A stretch of 64,000 nt of DNA from CAVYUC01 sp963783085 (GTDB lineage: Bacteria > Bacteroidota > Bacteroidia > Bacteroidales > Prolixibacteraceae), in contig CAWAMJ010000019.1 in assembly GCA_963783085.1 (NCBI GenBank), positions 50,478 through 114,477 of the forward strand. The letters run 5' to 3'. How positions within the stretch are numbered: position 1 is the first letter of the stretch; every line of letters starts with the position of its first letter. Made by a program: the position numbers and the translations under genes. Below, in pieces: positions 7,102-14,009 of this stretch. The notes under the pieces were generated by a model that worked only from the letters and a program-made list of their open reading frames with translations, made no database searches and was not told the origin of the DNA.

Positions 7102-8220
7102 ATGAAAACTATCCGCTACATTCTCCAGAAAGAATTCCGGCAGATTTTCCGGAACAAAACCATGCTGCCGATGATCTTTGGAATTCCGCTGCTGCAAATG
7201 CTGATATTGGTTTACGCCGCTACTTTCGACATGAAAAAAATTGATATGGTGGTTGTGGACAAGGATTTATCTTCTGCATCGCGGCAACTGGTTGCGAAAT
7301 TTGATGCCATTCCGTTTTACAACGTGGAGCGGGCTGTGCCAGACGAAAAACTGGCGGAAGAATTTCTGCTCAATGATGAAGCAGATGTTATCCTGGTAAT
7401 CCCGCCCAACATGGAACGCAACCTGGTGCGCGAAAACAAGGCGCAGTTGCAACTTCTCGTAAACGCCATTGATGGAAATTCTGCACAATTGATTTATTCT
7501 TATTCCGTACAAATTATCAGCGGCTTCAACCAAAACCTGGTTGCGGAGTTGAAAGGTATGCCACAATTAACGCCGCTTTCAAAACTCAACATAGCCGAAA
7601 GTTACTGGTTTAACAGCGAGCTCGACTACAAATGGTATATGGCGCCGGGAATCCTGGCCATTCTGGTTACCATCATCGGGATGTTTATGTCGGGGATGAA
7701 CCTGGTGCGCGAAAAGGAAATCGGAACCATTGAGCAGTTAAACGTTACGCCGGTAAAAAAATACCAGTTTATCATCGCCAAGCTGGTCCCGTTCTGGGTT
7801 ATTGCCTTGTTCGACCTCGCTTTTGGTTTGTTCATTGCCTGGCTGGTTTTTGATTTGCCAATTGTTGGCAGTCTGTTGCTTTTATTTGGTTTTGCCGGAG
7901 TTTACCTCGTCAGCGTGCTGGGGCTGGGGCTTTTCATTTCAACCATAACGGATACCCAGCAACAGGTTATGTTTGTAAGTTTCTTTTTTATGATCGTTTT
8001 TATATTGATGGGCGGGATTTTCACTCCGGTGGAAAGTATGCCGCACTGGGCACAAATGGCCGACCGGGCAAACCCGATTTTTTATTTCATGAAAATTATG
8101 CGAAACGTGATTTTAAAAGGCTCCGGCTTTTTCGATTTGGTCAACGAATTTATTTCACTTCTGGTTTTGGGCGCCATCTTTTTGGGTTTGGCAATCTGGC
8201 GATACCGGAAAACAACGTAA
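7102..8220 (+). CDS. ABC-2 type permease (second of two)
   Basis: 372 residues. N-terminal membrane helix (about 20-38), periplasmic domain (about 40-175), then five hydrophobic segments; EKEIGTIEQLNVTPVKKYQF is the ABC-2 family block before the membrane core. Partner of the 5506 permease. It is the last gene of the exporter operon; the repeat at 8231-8259 closes the unit. Confidence 0.9.
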   Translation: MKTIRYILQKEFRQIFRNKTMLPMIFGIPLLQMLILVYAATFDMKKIDMVVVDKDLSSASRQLVAKFDAIPFYNVERAVPDEKLAEEFLLNDEADVILVIPPNMERNLVRENKAQLQLLVNAIDGNSAQLIYSYSVQIISGFNQNLVAELKGMPQLTPLSKLNIAESYWFNSELDYKWYMAPGILAILVTIIGMFMSGMNLVREKEIGTIEQLNVTPVKKYQFIIAKLVPFWVIALFDLAFGLFIAWLVFDLPIVGSLLLLFGFAGVYLVSVLGLGLFISTITDTQQQVMFVSFFFMIVFILMGGIFTPVESMPHWAQMADRANPIFYFMKIMRNVILKGSGFFDLVNEFISLLVLGAIFLGLAIWRYRKTT

Positions 8221-8391
8221 GAAGTGACCGGTGATCAGTCGCAGTTGGCAGTAATAAAATGTTTGGGTTTATGAGAGACAAAATGGAGATTTTGAATTTA
8301 ATTCAATTTTAAAACTTCATTGGGATGAATTGATAAATTCAGACAATCTATATAAATTGAAAGTTAAATTAAGAGAATAAAATACTACCAA
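8221..8391. other. gap with repeat copy and degenerate gene tail
   Basis: The 380-base gap 8221-8600 starts with a copy of the GGTGATCAGTCGCAGT repeat (8231-8259). From about 8261 to 8380 one plus-strand frame is open for about 39 codons ending in TAA (reads ...LKLHWDELINSDNLYKLK...), without a start codon after the preceding stop. It looks like the tail of a lost gene, which I cannot identify. Confidence 0.4.
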
Positions 8392-8469
8392 CAATCGAGT
8401 ACGCGGCTGACGGACTAAAAGTCCGCCGGAGCCTCTCTCACACCATCCCGCCGCTGGTCGGGACGGTTC
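8392..8469 (-). mobile_element. possible group II intron 3' end relic (domains V-VI)
   Basis: Read on the minus strand: ACCGTCCCG pairs with CGGGATGGT (9-bp stem with an 8-base loop), then GTGTGAGAG, a second hairpin (GGACT/AGTCC in GGC..GCC), then a TACTCGATTG end. This order resembles the domain V / domain VI / ...CTACTCGATT end of bacterial group II introns. No reverse transcriptase frame remains next to it. The resemblance is from memory of such introns; a covariance-model search would decide. Confidence 0.35.
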
Positions 8470-8585
8470 ACTAAGTCATCGGGAATCTGAGGGACAGTTT
8501 GAAACATAAATAAAATCTCCGCCTGATTACCCACATATTATGTTGGTATAAAGTGCTTTCGATTTTGCTATTATTCACATAAATC

Positions 8586-8593
8586 AAAGGAGG
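8586..8593 (+). promoter_or_regulatory. strong Shine-Dalgarno AAAGGAGG
   Basis: AAAGGAGG lies seven bases before the ATG at 8601. Nearly all other genes here have A/T-rich leaders without such a site, as is usual in Bacteroidota, so this site stands out and fixes the start. Confidence 0.75.
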
Positions 8594-8600
8594 AAAAAAT

Positions 8601-9059
8601 ATGAAATTTCTCAAGGAACTGATTGGAAGCGGGGACAAGATCATGCTGTTTACTCTGCCTTTTCTACTAATCGGCTTGATCCTTAACTTTTTGTTTCCAC
8701 ATTTTTTTAGTGTTGGCGGGCCATCAGAGCCGTTAAAAATCGTTTCTGGCTTTATTCTGATTTTAGGAATCATAATCTGGTTATGGTCAGTGGTTTTGAT
8801 TCTTCTTAAGGTTCCCAAAAAAGAGCTTATCACTTACGGCCCCTATGCTTTGAACAAGCATCCAATCTATAATGGTGTCGCTTTTCTGGTGCTGCCTTGG
8901 CTGGGATTCCTTTTCAACAGCTGGCTGGGGGTGGTGGTCGGGATGGTATTATATTTCGGTTCCCGGGTATATTCTCCTAAAGAGGAGGCAATGCTGGCAG
9001 AGACCTTTGGTCCGGCCTGGGATGAATACGTCAATAAAGTTTTAATTCCGTGGATTTAA
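8601..9059 (+). CDS. isoprenylcysteine carboxyl methyltransferase-like membrane protein
   Basis: 152 residues with four hydrophobic segments (about 15-35, 45-70, 90-118 and the C-terminal region). The motif YGPYALNKHPIYNG (about 77-90) and the late KEEAMLAETFGPAWDEY block match the ICMT/PEMT-like SAM-dependent methyltransferase fold (family of membrane O/N-methyltransferases). Substrate unknown; bacteria lack prenylated proteins of the eukaryotic kind. Preceded by a canonical Shine-Dalgarno sequence, which is rare in this genome and may point to acquisition from outside the phylum. Confidence 0.75.
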   Translation: MKFLKELIGSGDKIMLFTLPFLLIGLILNFLFPHFFSVGGPSEPLKIVSGFILILGIIIWLWSVVLILLKVPKKELITYGPYALNKHPIYNGVAFLVLPWLGFLFNSWLGVVVGMVLYFGSRVYSPKEEAMLAETFGPAWDEYVNKVLIPWI

Positions 9060-9163
9060 GAAACATATCATGAACCGGATAAAGAAGAACCCGGTAATGT
9101 TCTACTATACCAGATTTTATTATTTTATTTGCATTCTTAATTGGTTTGATAATTCAGAAATAA

Positions 9164-9532
9164 ATGGGAATAACAGCGGGGATAATTATCATCTTAATGA
9201 GCATAGCGCACAATATTTACGGTGAAAAAAAACAAATACCGGAACTGAAAAAGATAACCGGGGATTCAATAATAATCGGCTCTTCGCGAATAATGATATT
9301 TCAGGGTGGCATCTTATTGTTAGCTGTAGGAATAATCCAGGTATTAGTCTCAGCCAGTGTCATACAACTGCCGGGAATTTCAGCATACTTTCCTGTGGGA
9401 ATTGTACTTATTAATTTCATGACAAGCCTGATAATTGCTGGATTCATACATCCGGAAGTTTTTAAAATCGCGATCCCTCAATTTGTAGTTTTCCTTATCA
9501 TCATTATTCTGCAAATTTTATCCTTGCAATGA
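9164..9532 (+). CDS. small four-helix integral membrane protein, unknown function
   Basis: 122 residues, almost entirely hydrophobic. Four predicted membrane spans: about 2-15, 45-65, 72-92 and 100-121, with one charged loop (EKKQIPELKKITGD, about 21-34). No recognised domain. It follows the ICMT-like gene by 104 bases in the same direction and might be co-transcribed. No function is proposed. Confidence 0.6.
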   Translation: MGITAGIIIILMSIAHNIYGEKKQIPELKKITGDSIIIGSSRIMIFQGGILLLAVGIIQVLVSASVIQLPGISAYFPVGIVLINFMTSLIIAGFIHPEVFKIAIPQFVVFLIIIILQILSLQ

Positions 9533-9679
9533 TATTGGCTTGAAGTTGCAAAAACATTTGAGAAAGGACTGACTCAACTGCATTACAAGCGAAAGAGATA
9601 GTATAAACCAACAAGACCAGACAAGCAAAACCGCAACAATAATTCAATCTTAAAACCGTTTATCCCTAAAATTGCAAAA

Positions 9680-10057
9680 GTGAAAGAAAAGTTGGAAATT
9701 AAAAAAGTCAGTTCAATCTTGTCCGTGTGTGGGCTTGCATTGCTGCTTTTGCTTTCGCCTTGCAAAATCAGAAATTACATTCAGGCTGAACTGGGGATTC
9801 CTCAAACCGACGTCTTAAACAAGAGTCAATCAACAGTTTGTAAGTCGCATTGTGAGGCGTTTGCGGTTTCTGAAGTTGTTCAGCCGATTATAAACCCAAC
9901 TTTCCAACACCCCAATTTTCTGATTCCGGAAGCCTACTCCTTTGATTTCACAATCGGTTTATTGAAGCTTCCGTCTTATTCCGGATCATCAGGAAACCAT
10001 TCGGACTCTGTTATTCCGTTATACATCTTATATCAAAATTTCAGGGTTTACTCGTAA
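9680..10057 (+). CDS. small uncharacterised exported protein (CKIRNYIQAELG type)
   Basis: 125 residues starting at a GTG; no ATG is available upstream in frame. A hydrophobic segment (about 12-28) is followed by CKIRNYIQAELGIPQT and NKSQSTVCKSHC, blocks I associate with a family of short uncharacterised Bacteroidota proteins; that recollection is not a database result. Three cysteines follow the hydrophobic stretch, so metal or disulfide binding is possible. It precedes the DoxX operon by about 200 bases, with the MITE in between. Confidence 0.55.
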   Translation: MKEKLEIKKVSSILSVCGLALLLLLSPCKIRNYIQAELGIPQTDVLNKSQSTVCKSHCEAFAVSEVVQPIINPTFQHPNFLIPEAYSFDFTIGLLKLPSYSGSSGNHSDSVIPLYILYQNFRVYS

Positions 10058-10108
10058 TTGATTTTCTAACCGGGCAAACTTAAACAGTTTCTACAACAGT
10101 TATTTATC

Positions 10109-10260
10109 AATTACAAATTAATGTCGTTTAGTTAGTAAAAAATATTATTCTTAATTGTTCGACGTTGTCAGGAGCTTCGCACGCTGACAAGTCTGCAGGA
10201 CCTAACCTGCCAACGTCTATAGACTTGACAGCGTTAACTAAATGACATTGAATTACAAAT
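10109..10260. mobile_element. MITE copy 1 with 10-bp target duplication
   Basis: Element 10119-10250 (132 bp). Terminal inverted repeats AATGTCGTTTAGTTA (10120-10134) and TAACTAAATGACATT (10235-10249) pair at 14 of 15 positions. It is flanked by perfect direct repeats AATTACAAAT at 10109-10118 and 10251-10260. Internal parts include the inverted pair GCTGACAAGTC / GACTTGACAGC. No coding capacity. A related element with its own duplication lies at 19544-19682. It ends 18 bases before the doxX start. Confidence 0.85.
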
Positions 10261-10268
10261 TTAAAAAC

Positions 10269-10679
10269 ATGAAATTTCAGGAAAAAAAACTTGAAGTAAG
10301 CTACAATTCTGTAGCTGTGCTTCGCATAATGCTTAGCCTTATTTTTATTGTTGCAAGCACAAATCATTTATTTAATACCGAAAATGCAGTAGGCAGAATA
10401 GAAAATGCAAATATGGGGTTCATCGGGCATATTTTGGGGCCGCCGGAAACTGCCGTAATCTTATCGGGAATTGTGATGCTTATAGCGGGTCTCGCTCTGC
10501 TTGCTGGCTTCAAAATCCGGTACGCTGCCATGGTACTCATTGCGGTTCTGATTCCAATTACTCTAACGGTACAAGTGGGTCAAGTGGAAACCATTGGCCC
10601 CCTTTTTAAAAATGTAGCCATACTGGGCGGACTTCTTTTTTTCAGCATTAATTCAAATTTAAAAATTCGTAACCAATGA
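10269..10679 (+). CDS. DoxX family membrane protein
   Basis: 136 residues with four membrane spans (about 15-35, 58-80, 84-103, 110-128), the DoxX fold. The ATG at 10269 is used; an upstream in-frame ATG at 10242 lies inside the MITE. It overlaps the next gene (DsrE-like) by four bases (ATGA), so the two are translationally coupled. The neighbouring DoxD-DoxA fusion suggests a membrane redox role in sulfur-compound oxidation. Family is clear, reaction is inference. Confidence 0.8.
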   Translation: MKFQEKKLEVSYNSVAVLRIMLSLIFIVASTNHLFNTENAVGRIENANMGFIGHILGPPETAVILSGIVMLIAGLALLAGFKIRYAAMVLIAVLIPITLTVQVGQVETIGPLFKNVAILGGLLFFSINSNLKIRNQ

Positions 10680-11098
10680 AAAATTCAATTGTAATTATAA
10701 CAACTATATTCCTTTTGTTATCCGGAACAATTCAACTAAAAGCGAAGGATTTTAAACCGGAAAAGAATAATTATTTAATTCTTTCTAAAAATATACAGCA
10801 ACTAGAGCCGGTTTTGCTGACGGCCAGTGAATTGGTTAAAGAGGACGGTGAAAAGTTTGGGGAATTTTATGTTATCATCTGTGGTAAGGCAGTTAGTGAT
10901 ATTCCGGACAATCCCGAATTTTACAAGGTTTTGGAGGAAGCAAAAGCTCAAAACGTAACCGTTTTTATTTGTGGCATTTCGCTCAAAAAATTTAACATTG
11001 ATCCAAACCTGTTGCCGGACAACATAACCATCGTTGAAAACGGTATTTTATACGGATTGCAACTGGCGAAAAAAGGGTTTGTTACACTCACCATTTAA
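10676..11098 (+). CDS. exported DsrE-family protein
   Basis: 140 residues with a Sec signal peptide (about 1-22, ending LKA). The remainder is a DsrE/DsrF-like fold: a beta-alpha core with EFYVIICGKAVSDI and the NVTVFICGISLKKFNI segment, which places a conserved cysteine (about residue 100) where DsrE-like sulfurtransferases have their active site. A periplasmic sulfur carrier paired with the DoxX/DoxD proteins is a reasonable inference. Nine bases separate it from the DoxD-DoxA gene. Confidence 0.75.
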   Translation: MKNSIVIITTIFLLLSGTIQLKAKDFKPEKNNYLILSKNIQQLEPVLLTASELVKEDGEKFGEFYVIICGKAVSDIPDNPEFYKVLEEAKAQNVTVFICGISLKKFNIDPNLLPDNITIVENGILYGLQLAKKGFVTLTI

Positions 11099-11107
11099 AC
11101 TGCTTCG

Positions 11108-12115
11108 ATGATGAAAAATAACGCAGGGCTTATTACACTTCCGGTAAGGTTGGTGATTGGCTGGACATATTTCTCTGCCTTTTGGAGAAGAACAATTTTA
11201 GCAAATAAACTTGATCCGGATGTGGCAGGTTATATTGGTGAAAAATTCAACCACTTTTTACCGAATGCTTTCGGAATTAAACCCCTTATTCAGTTTTTAG
11301 TGGAAAATCCCGAATTGCTATGGATAAATATGGTGATCTTCACCATCATAGAAGGTATTGTAGGCTTATTTATTATTTTCGGACTTTTTACCCGGTTGAT
11401 GAGCATAGGTTTGTTTGGTTTAGCCCTGGGCATCCTTTTTGGTTCGGGTTGGATTGGCACCACTTGTTTGGATGAGTGGCAAATAGGTGTATTGGGTATA
11501 GCTACGGGCTTTATTTTGTTTTTAACGGGCAGTGGCAAATATTCAGTTGACGGCTATTTGATAAATAAAAATAAGGCAATAACTAAAAAGAACTGGTTTC
11601 CATGGACAGGTTCAGGTATTTTACCAGTAAAAGATCATATTTTTCCAAAGGTAGTTTTAGTGGGTTCGCTTTTTATTTTGGGGTTGACGTTAATAACAAA
11701 TCAGGTTTTTCATGGAGGATTATGGGGTACGCTTTATAATAAATCGGTAAAACCAAAACTTGAGATTGCTGAGGGTAAAATTAACAACAATACGCTTTCC
11801 TTTGATGTATACAGAACCGAAGGTGTTGATGTTTACGGTTCCTGGATTATTGGTATTGAATTGCTGGACAATCACAACAATGCCATTCTTGAATTCACTC
11901 AAGATGATTTAGCGTCGATGGACGAGGAAAGTATTAAAAACTATTATGTAGCCAAAGTAAAACCAGGAAAACATAGTTTGGTGGTGCCATTGGGTTCAAA
12001 AGCAAAAATAACTTTGAAAAATCCTGAGATGAAAGCTTTGGAAAGTAATACTTACATATTAAGGATTACCGATATCAGTGGTCTGTTTTGGGAAAATAAA
12101 GTACAAAAGGAATAG
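11108..12115 (+). CDS. thiosulfate:quinone oxidoreductase-like DoxD-DoxA fusion
   Basis: 335 residues. Residues about 1-155 form the DoxD (TQO large subunit) membrane domain, with GWTYFSAFWRRT and SGWIGTTCLDEWQIG as the conserved blocks; about 170-200 is another membrane span; about 205-335 is a DoxA-like beta-rich periplasmic domain. In Acidianus the two parts are separate subunits that oxidise thiosulfate to tetrathionate and reduce quinone; fused forms are known in Bacteroidota. Last gene of the doxX-dsrE-doxDA operon. Confidence 0.8.
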   Translation: MMKNNAGLITLPVRLVIGWTYFSAFWRRTILANKLDPDVAGYIGEKFNHFLPNAFGIKPLIQFLVENPELLWINMVIFTIIEGIVGLFIIFGLFTRLMSIGLFGLALGILFGSGWIGTTCLDEWQIGVLGIATGFILFLTGSGKYSVDGYLINKNKAITKKNWFPWTGSGILPVKDHIFPKVVLVGSLFILGLTLITNQVFHGGLWGTLYNKSVKPKLEIAEGKINNNTLSFDVYRTEGVDVYGSWIIGIELLDNHNNAILEFTQDDLASMDEESIKNYYVAKVKPGKHSLVVPLGSKAKITLKNPEMKALESNTYILRITDISGLFWENKVQKE

Positions 12116-12344
12116 AAAAACAGAAGCTGGGAAAGCGTAACTCGTAATGTTTCTCCCGGGTGTTTTTTTGGGTAACGATAAACTGAGAACGGATCGTTTT
12201 ATCGATGGTCACGCCAGATGGGGTGATGCAGGCAGCGGTGGACCTGAAGAAGATAACGGCTTCAAATATGGCAGGTAGAATGGCGCCGTACGCTGACGAA
12301 ATTTATTGCGCCGAGGTACAAAAGGAACGGTAATCAGCAGATTA
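12116..12344. other. 229-base gap with a flanked foreign-looking segment
   Basis: The 12-base string GTACAAAAGGAA occurs at 12101-12112 (end of doxDA) and again at 12316-12327, bracketing a G+C-richer segment of about 200 bases. A 42-codon frame (12205-12333) lies inside but has no recognisable product. No terminator hairpin was found between the converging transcripts. Confidence 0.4.
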
Positions 12345-12956
12345 TCATTGTGACTTTTGGCCTGGCATTAGCGTAAGCGCCTGCCTGTAACTTTCCGGAG
12401 TATCAATATCCGCAAGATTATCGCTGCAGTTAAGGCTAATCACCGCGTTTTTATACCGCCCGATAATGGTTTTGGCGCCTTGTTCCCCATCCAGTTCTTT
12501 AAGTTCCTCAAAATACCATTTATCGAAAAGCGCAGGTACACCGTTCCAGCCAGAAGCAGATTGCGAAATGATAATTTGCTTTTTTCCCGGCCGAAATGTT
12601 TTTAGCATGTTATTAAAATGTTCCGGAGGAATTAACGGTTGATCGGAAAGCGCTACCAGGATTGCGTCGGAATTTGGAAATTCGGCGGTCGCACCGGTAA
12701 CACCGGCGGCAACCGAACTTCCCATACCTTTTTGCCAATCGTGGTTGATGAAGGTGTACACATGATGTTTTTCAATAACGGGACTAATCAGGCTGGCACT
12801 GGCGCCCAAAACCACACAAACCGGATTTCCGGTTTTTCGCAGCGTCTGAATTTGATGTTCGATGAGGGTTTGATTTCCCCAGGGAAGCAATTGTTTGGGG
12901 CGTCCCATCCGCGCAGAACCGCCTGCTGCCAGCAGAACAACCGGAATGTTAACCAT
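12345..12956 (-). CDS. MobA-like nucleotidyltransferase (molybdenum cofactor cytidylyl/guanylyltransferase type)
   Basis: 203 residues. The NTP-transferase signature LLAAGGSARMGRPKQLLPW lies at 8-26 and DQPLIP near the metal-binding aspartate. Such enzymes attach CMP or GMP to molybdopterin; the MocA type (CMP) serves xanthine-dehydrogenase-family enzymes, which fits the hydroxylase two genes upstream. The ATG at 12956 (MVNIPVVLL) is chosen because it overlaps the xdhC stop by eight bases; an upstream in-frame start would lie deep in xdhC. Confidence 0.85.
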   Translation of the reverse strand: MVNIPVVLLAAGGSARMGRPKQLLPWGNQTLIEHQIQTLRKTGNPVCVVLGASASLISPVIEKHHVYTFINHDWQKGMGSSVAAGVTGATAEFPNSDAILVALSDQPLIPPEHFNNMLKTFRPGKKQIIISQSASGWNGVPALFDKWYFEELKELDGEQGAKTIIGRYKNAVISLNCSDNLADIDTPESYRQALTLMPGQKSQ

Positions 12957-13965
12957 GAATGGATCCTGCTTTTTCGCGCAGCGCTGCCGGTTGCTGACTT
13001 CGAACAACACTCAGAATTTCAGCCAGTACCGAAACTGCAATTTCAGAAGCGGTAACTGCGCCGATATTAACTCCTGCCGGGCTGTGGATTTGTTCCGGAA
13101 ATTCGGACGATATATCAGGATAATAATCCATCAGCGTAGCGAATATTCGCTCCCTTCGGTTTACTGAACCGATCATTCCCAGATAGGCGGGTTGGATATC
13201 TTTCAGCGCCATCAGGTATTGAACGTCTTTACTGAAATTGTGCGTCATTAACACCACTGCCGTTTGTTTATCAAAAACCGAAGTGTCGATGTTATCGAAC
13301 GAAGGGGTGATTAATGAAGAAGCCCCCGGGAAATAATCACATGATTTCGATTCGTCGGCGGAAGCTACAATGGTTACTTCCCAGCCCAGCAGCTTTGCTG
13401 CCTGCGACAATTGAACGGCGTCATGTTCGGAGCCAAAAATAAAAAGTTGAAAAATTGGTTCGAATGTCTGCGAAAAACATTCCTGGTAATCAACCTGTTC
13501 AGCAGTAAATGATGGATTCAGCGAATGTGTTTTATCCTTTAAAGTTATTAAGGTGCCGATGTTTTCATATTCTCCGACATCGTAATGGAAAAATGCATCC
13601 ATTCTAAATTTTTGCCTTGAATTTAATACCGATTCAAAATCGTTCAGCAACTCATCACACAAAAAAACAGGTTCAATCAGGATGTGAATAATACCTTCGC
13701 AACCAATCCGCAAACGGCCGTCGTAGGTCATCACTTTTGCTTTGCCGGTTCGAAACACGCTCTGTGCCTGCCGTTCAATTTCCTTTTCGACACATCCGCC
13801 GCTGACGGCGCCAACCGATTCTCCATCGTCGCTGATGATCATTCGTACCCCCGGTTTCCGGTAAGAAGATCCTTCCAGGGCAACCACGGAAACAAATACA
13901 GCTTTTTTCCCCCGTTGCTGCCAGATTTTCAAAGTTTGAAACAGGGTTTTTATTTCATGCGTCAT
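12949..13965 (-). CDS. XdhC/CoxI family molybdenum hydroxylase maturation protein
   Basis: 338 residues. The XdhC/CoxI N-terminal domain contains VALEGSSYRKPGVRM and VGAVSGGCVEKEI; the C-terminal Rossmann-like domain (about 165-300) contains LFIFGSEHDAVQLSQAAKLL. XdhC binds the molybdenum cofactor, supports its sulfuration and inserts it into xanthine-dehydrogenase-type enzymes. Position between the MobA-like gene and the large hydroxylase subunit agrees with that role. Confidence 0.9.
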   Translation of the reverse strand: MTHEIKTLFQTLKIWQQRGKKAVFVSVVALEGSSYRKPGVRMIISDDGESVGAVSGGCVEKEIERQAQSVFRTGKAKVMTYDGRLRIGCEGIIHILIEPVFLCDELLNDFESVLNSRQKFRMDAFFHYDVGEYENIGTLITLKDKTHSLNPSFTAEQVDYQECFSQTFEPIFQLFIFGSEHDAVQLSQAAKLLGWEVTIVASADESKSCDYFPGASSLITPSFDNIDTSVFDKQTAVVLMTHNFSKDVQYLMALKDIQPAYLGMIGSVNRRERIFATLMDYYPDISSEFPEQIHSPAGVNIGAVTASEIAVSVLAEILSVVRSQQPAALREKAGSIHG

Positions 13966-14009
13966 TTTTAATTCCGGTTTTCTGTTGTTGTTCGTTTTTT
14001 TCAGCTGTG

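Noticed and set aside
12205..12333. 42-codon frame between doxDA and the MobA-like gene
   Set aside because: Short, no family resemblance, and it lies in a segment bounded by a direct repeat; more likely debris.
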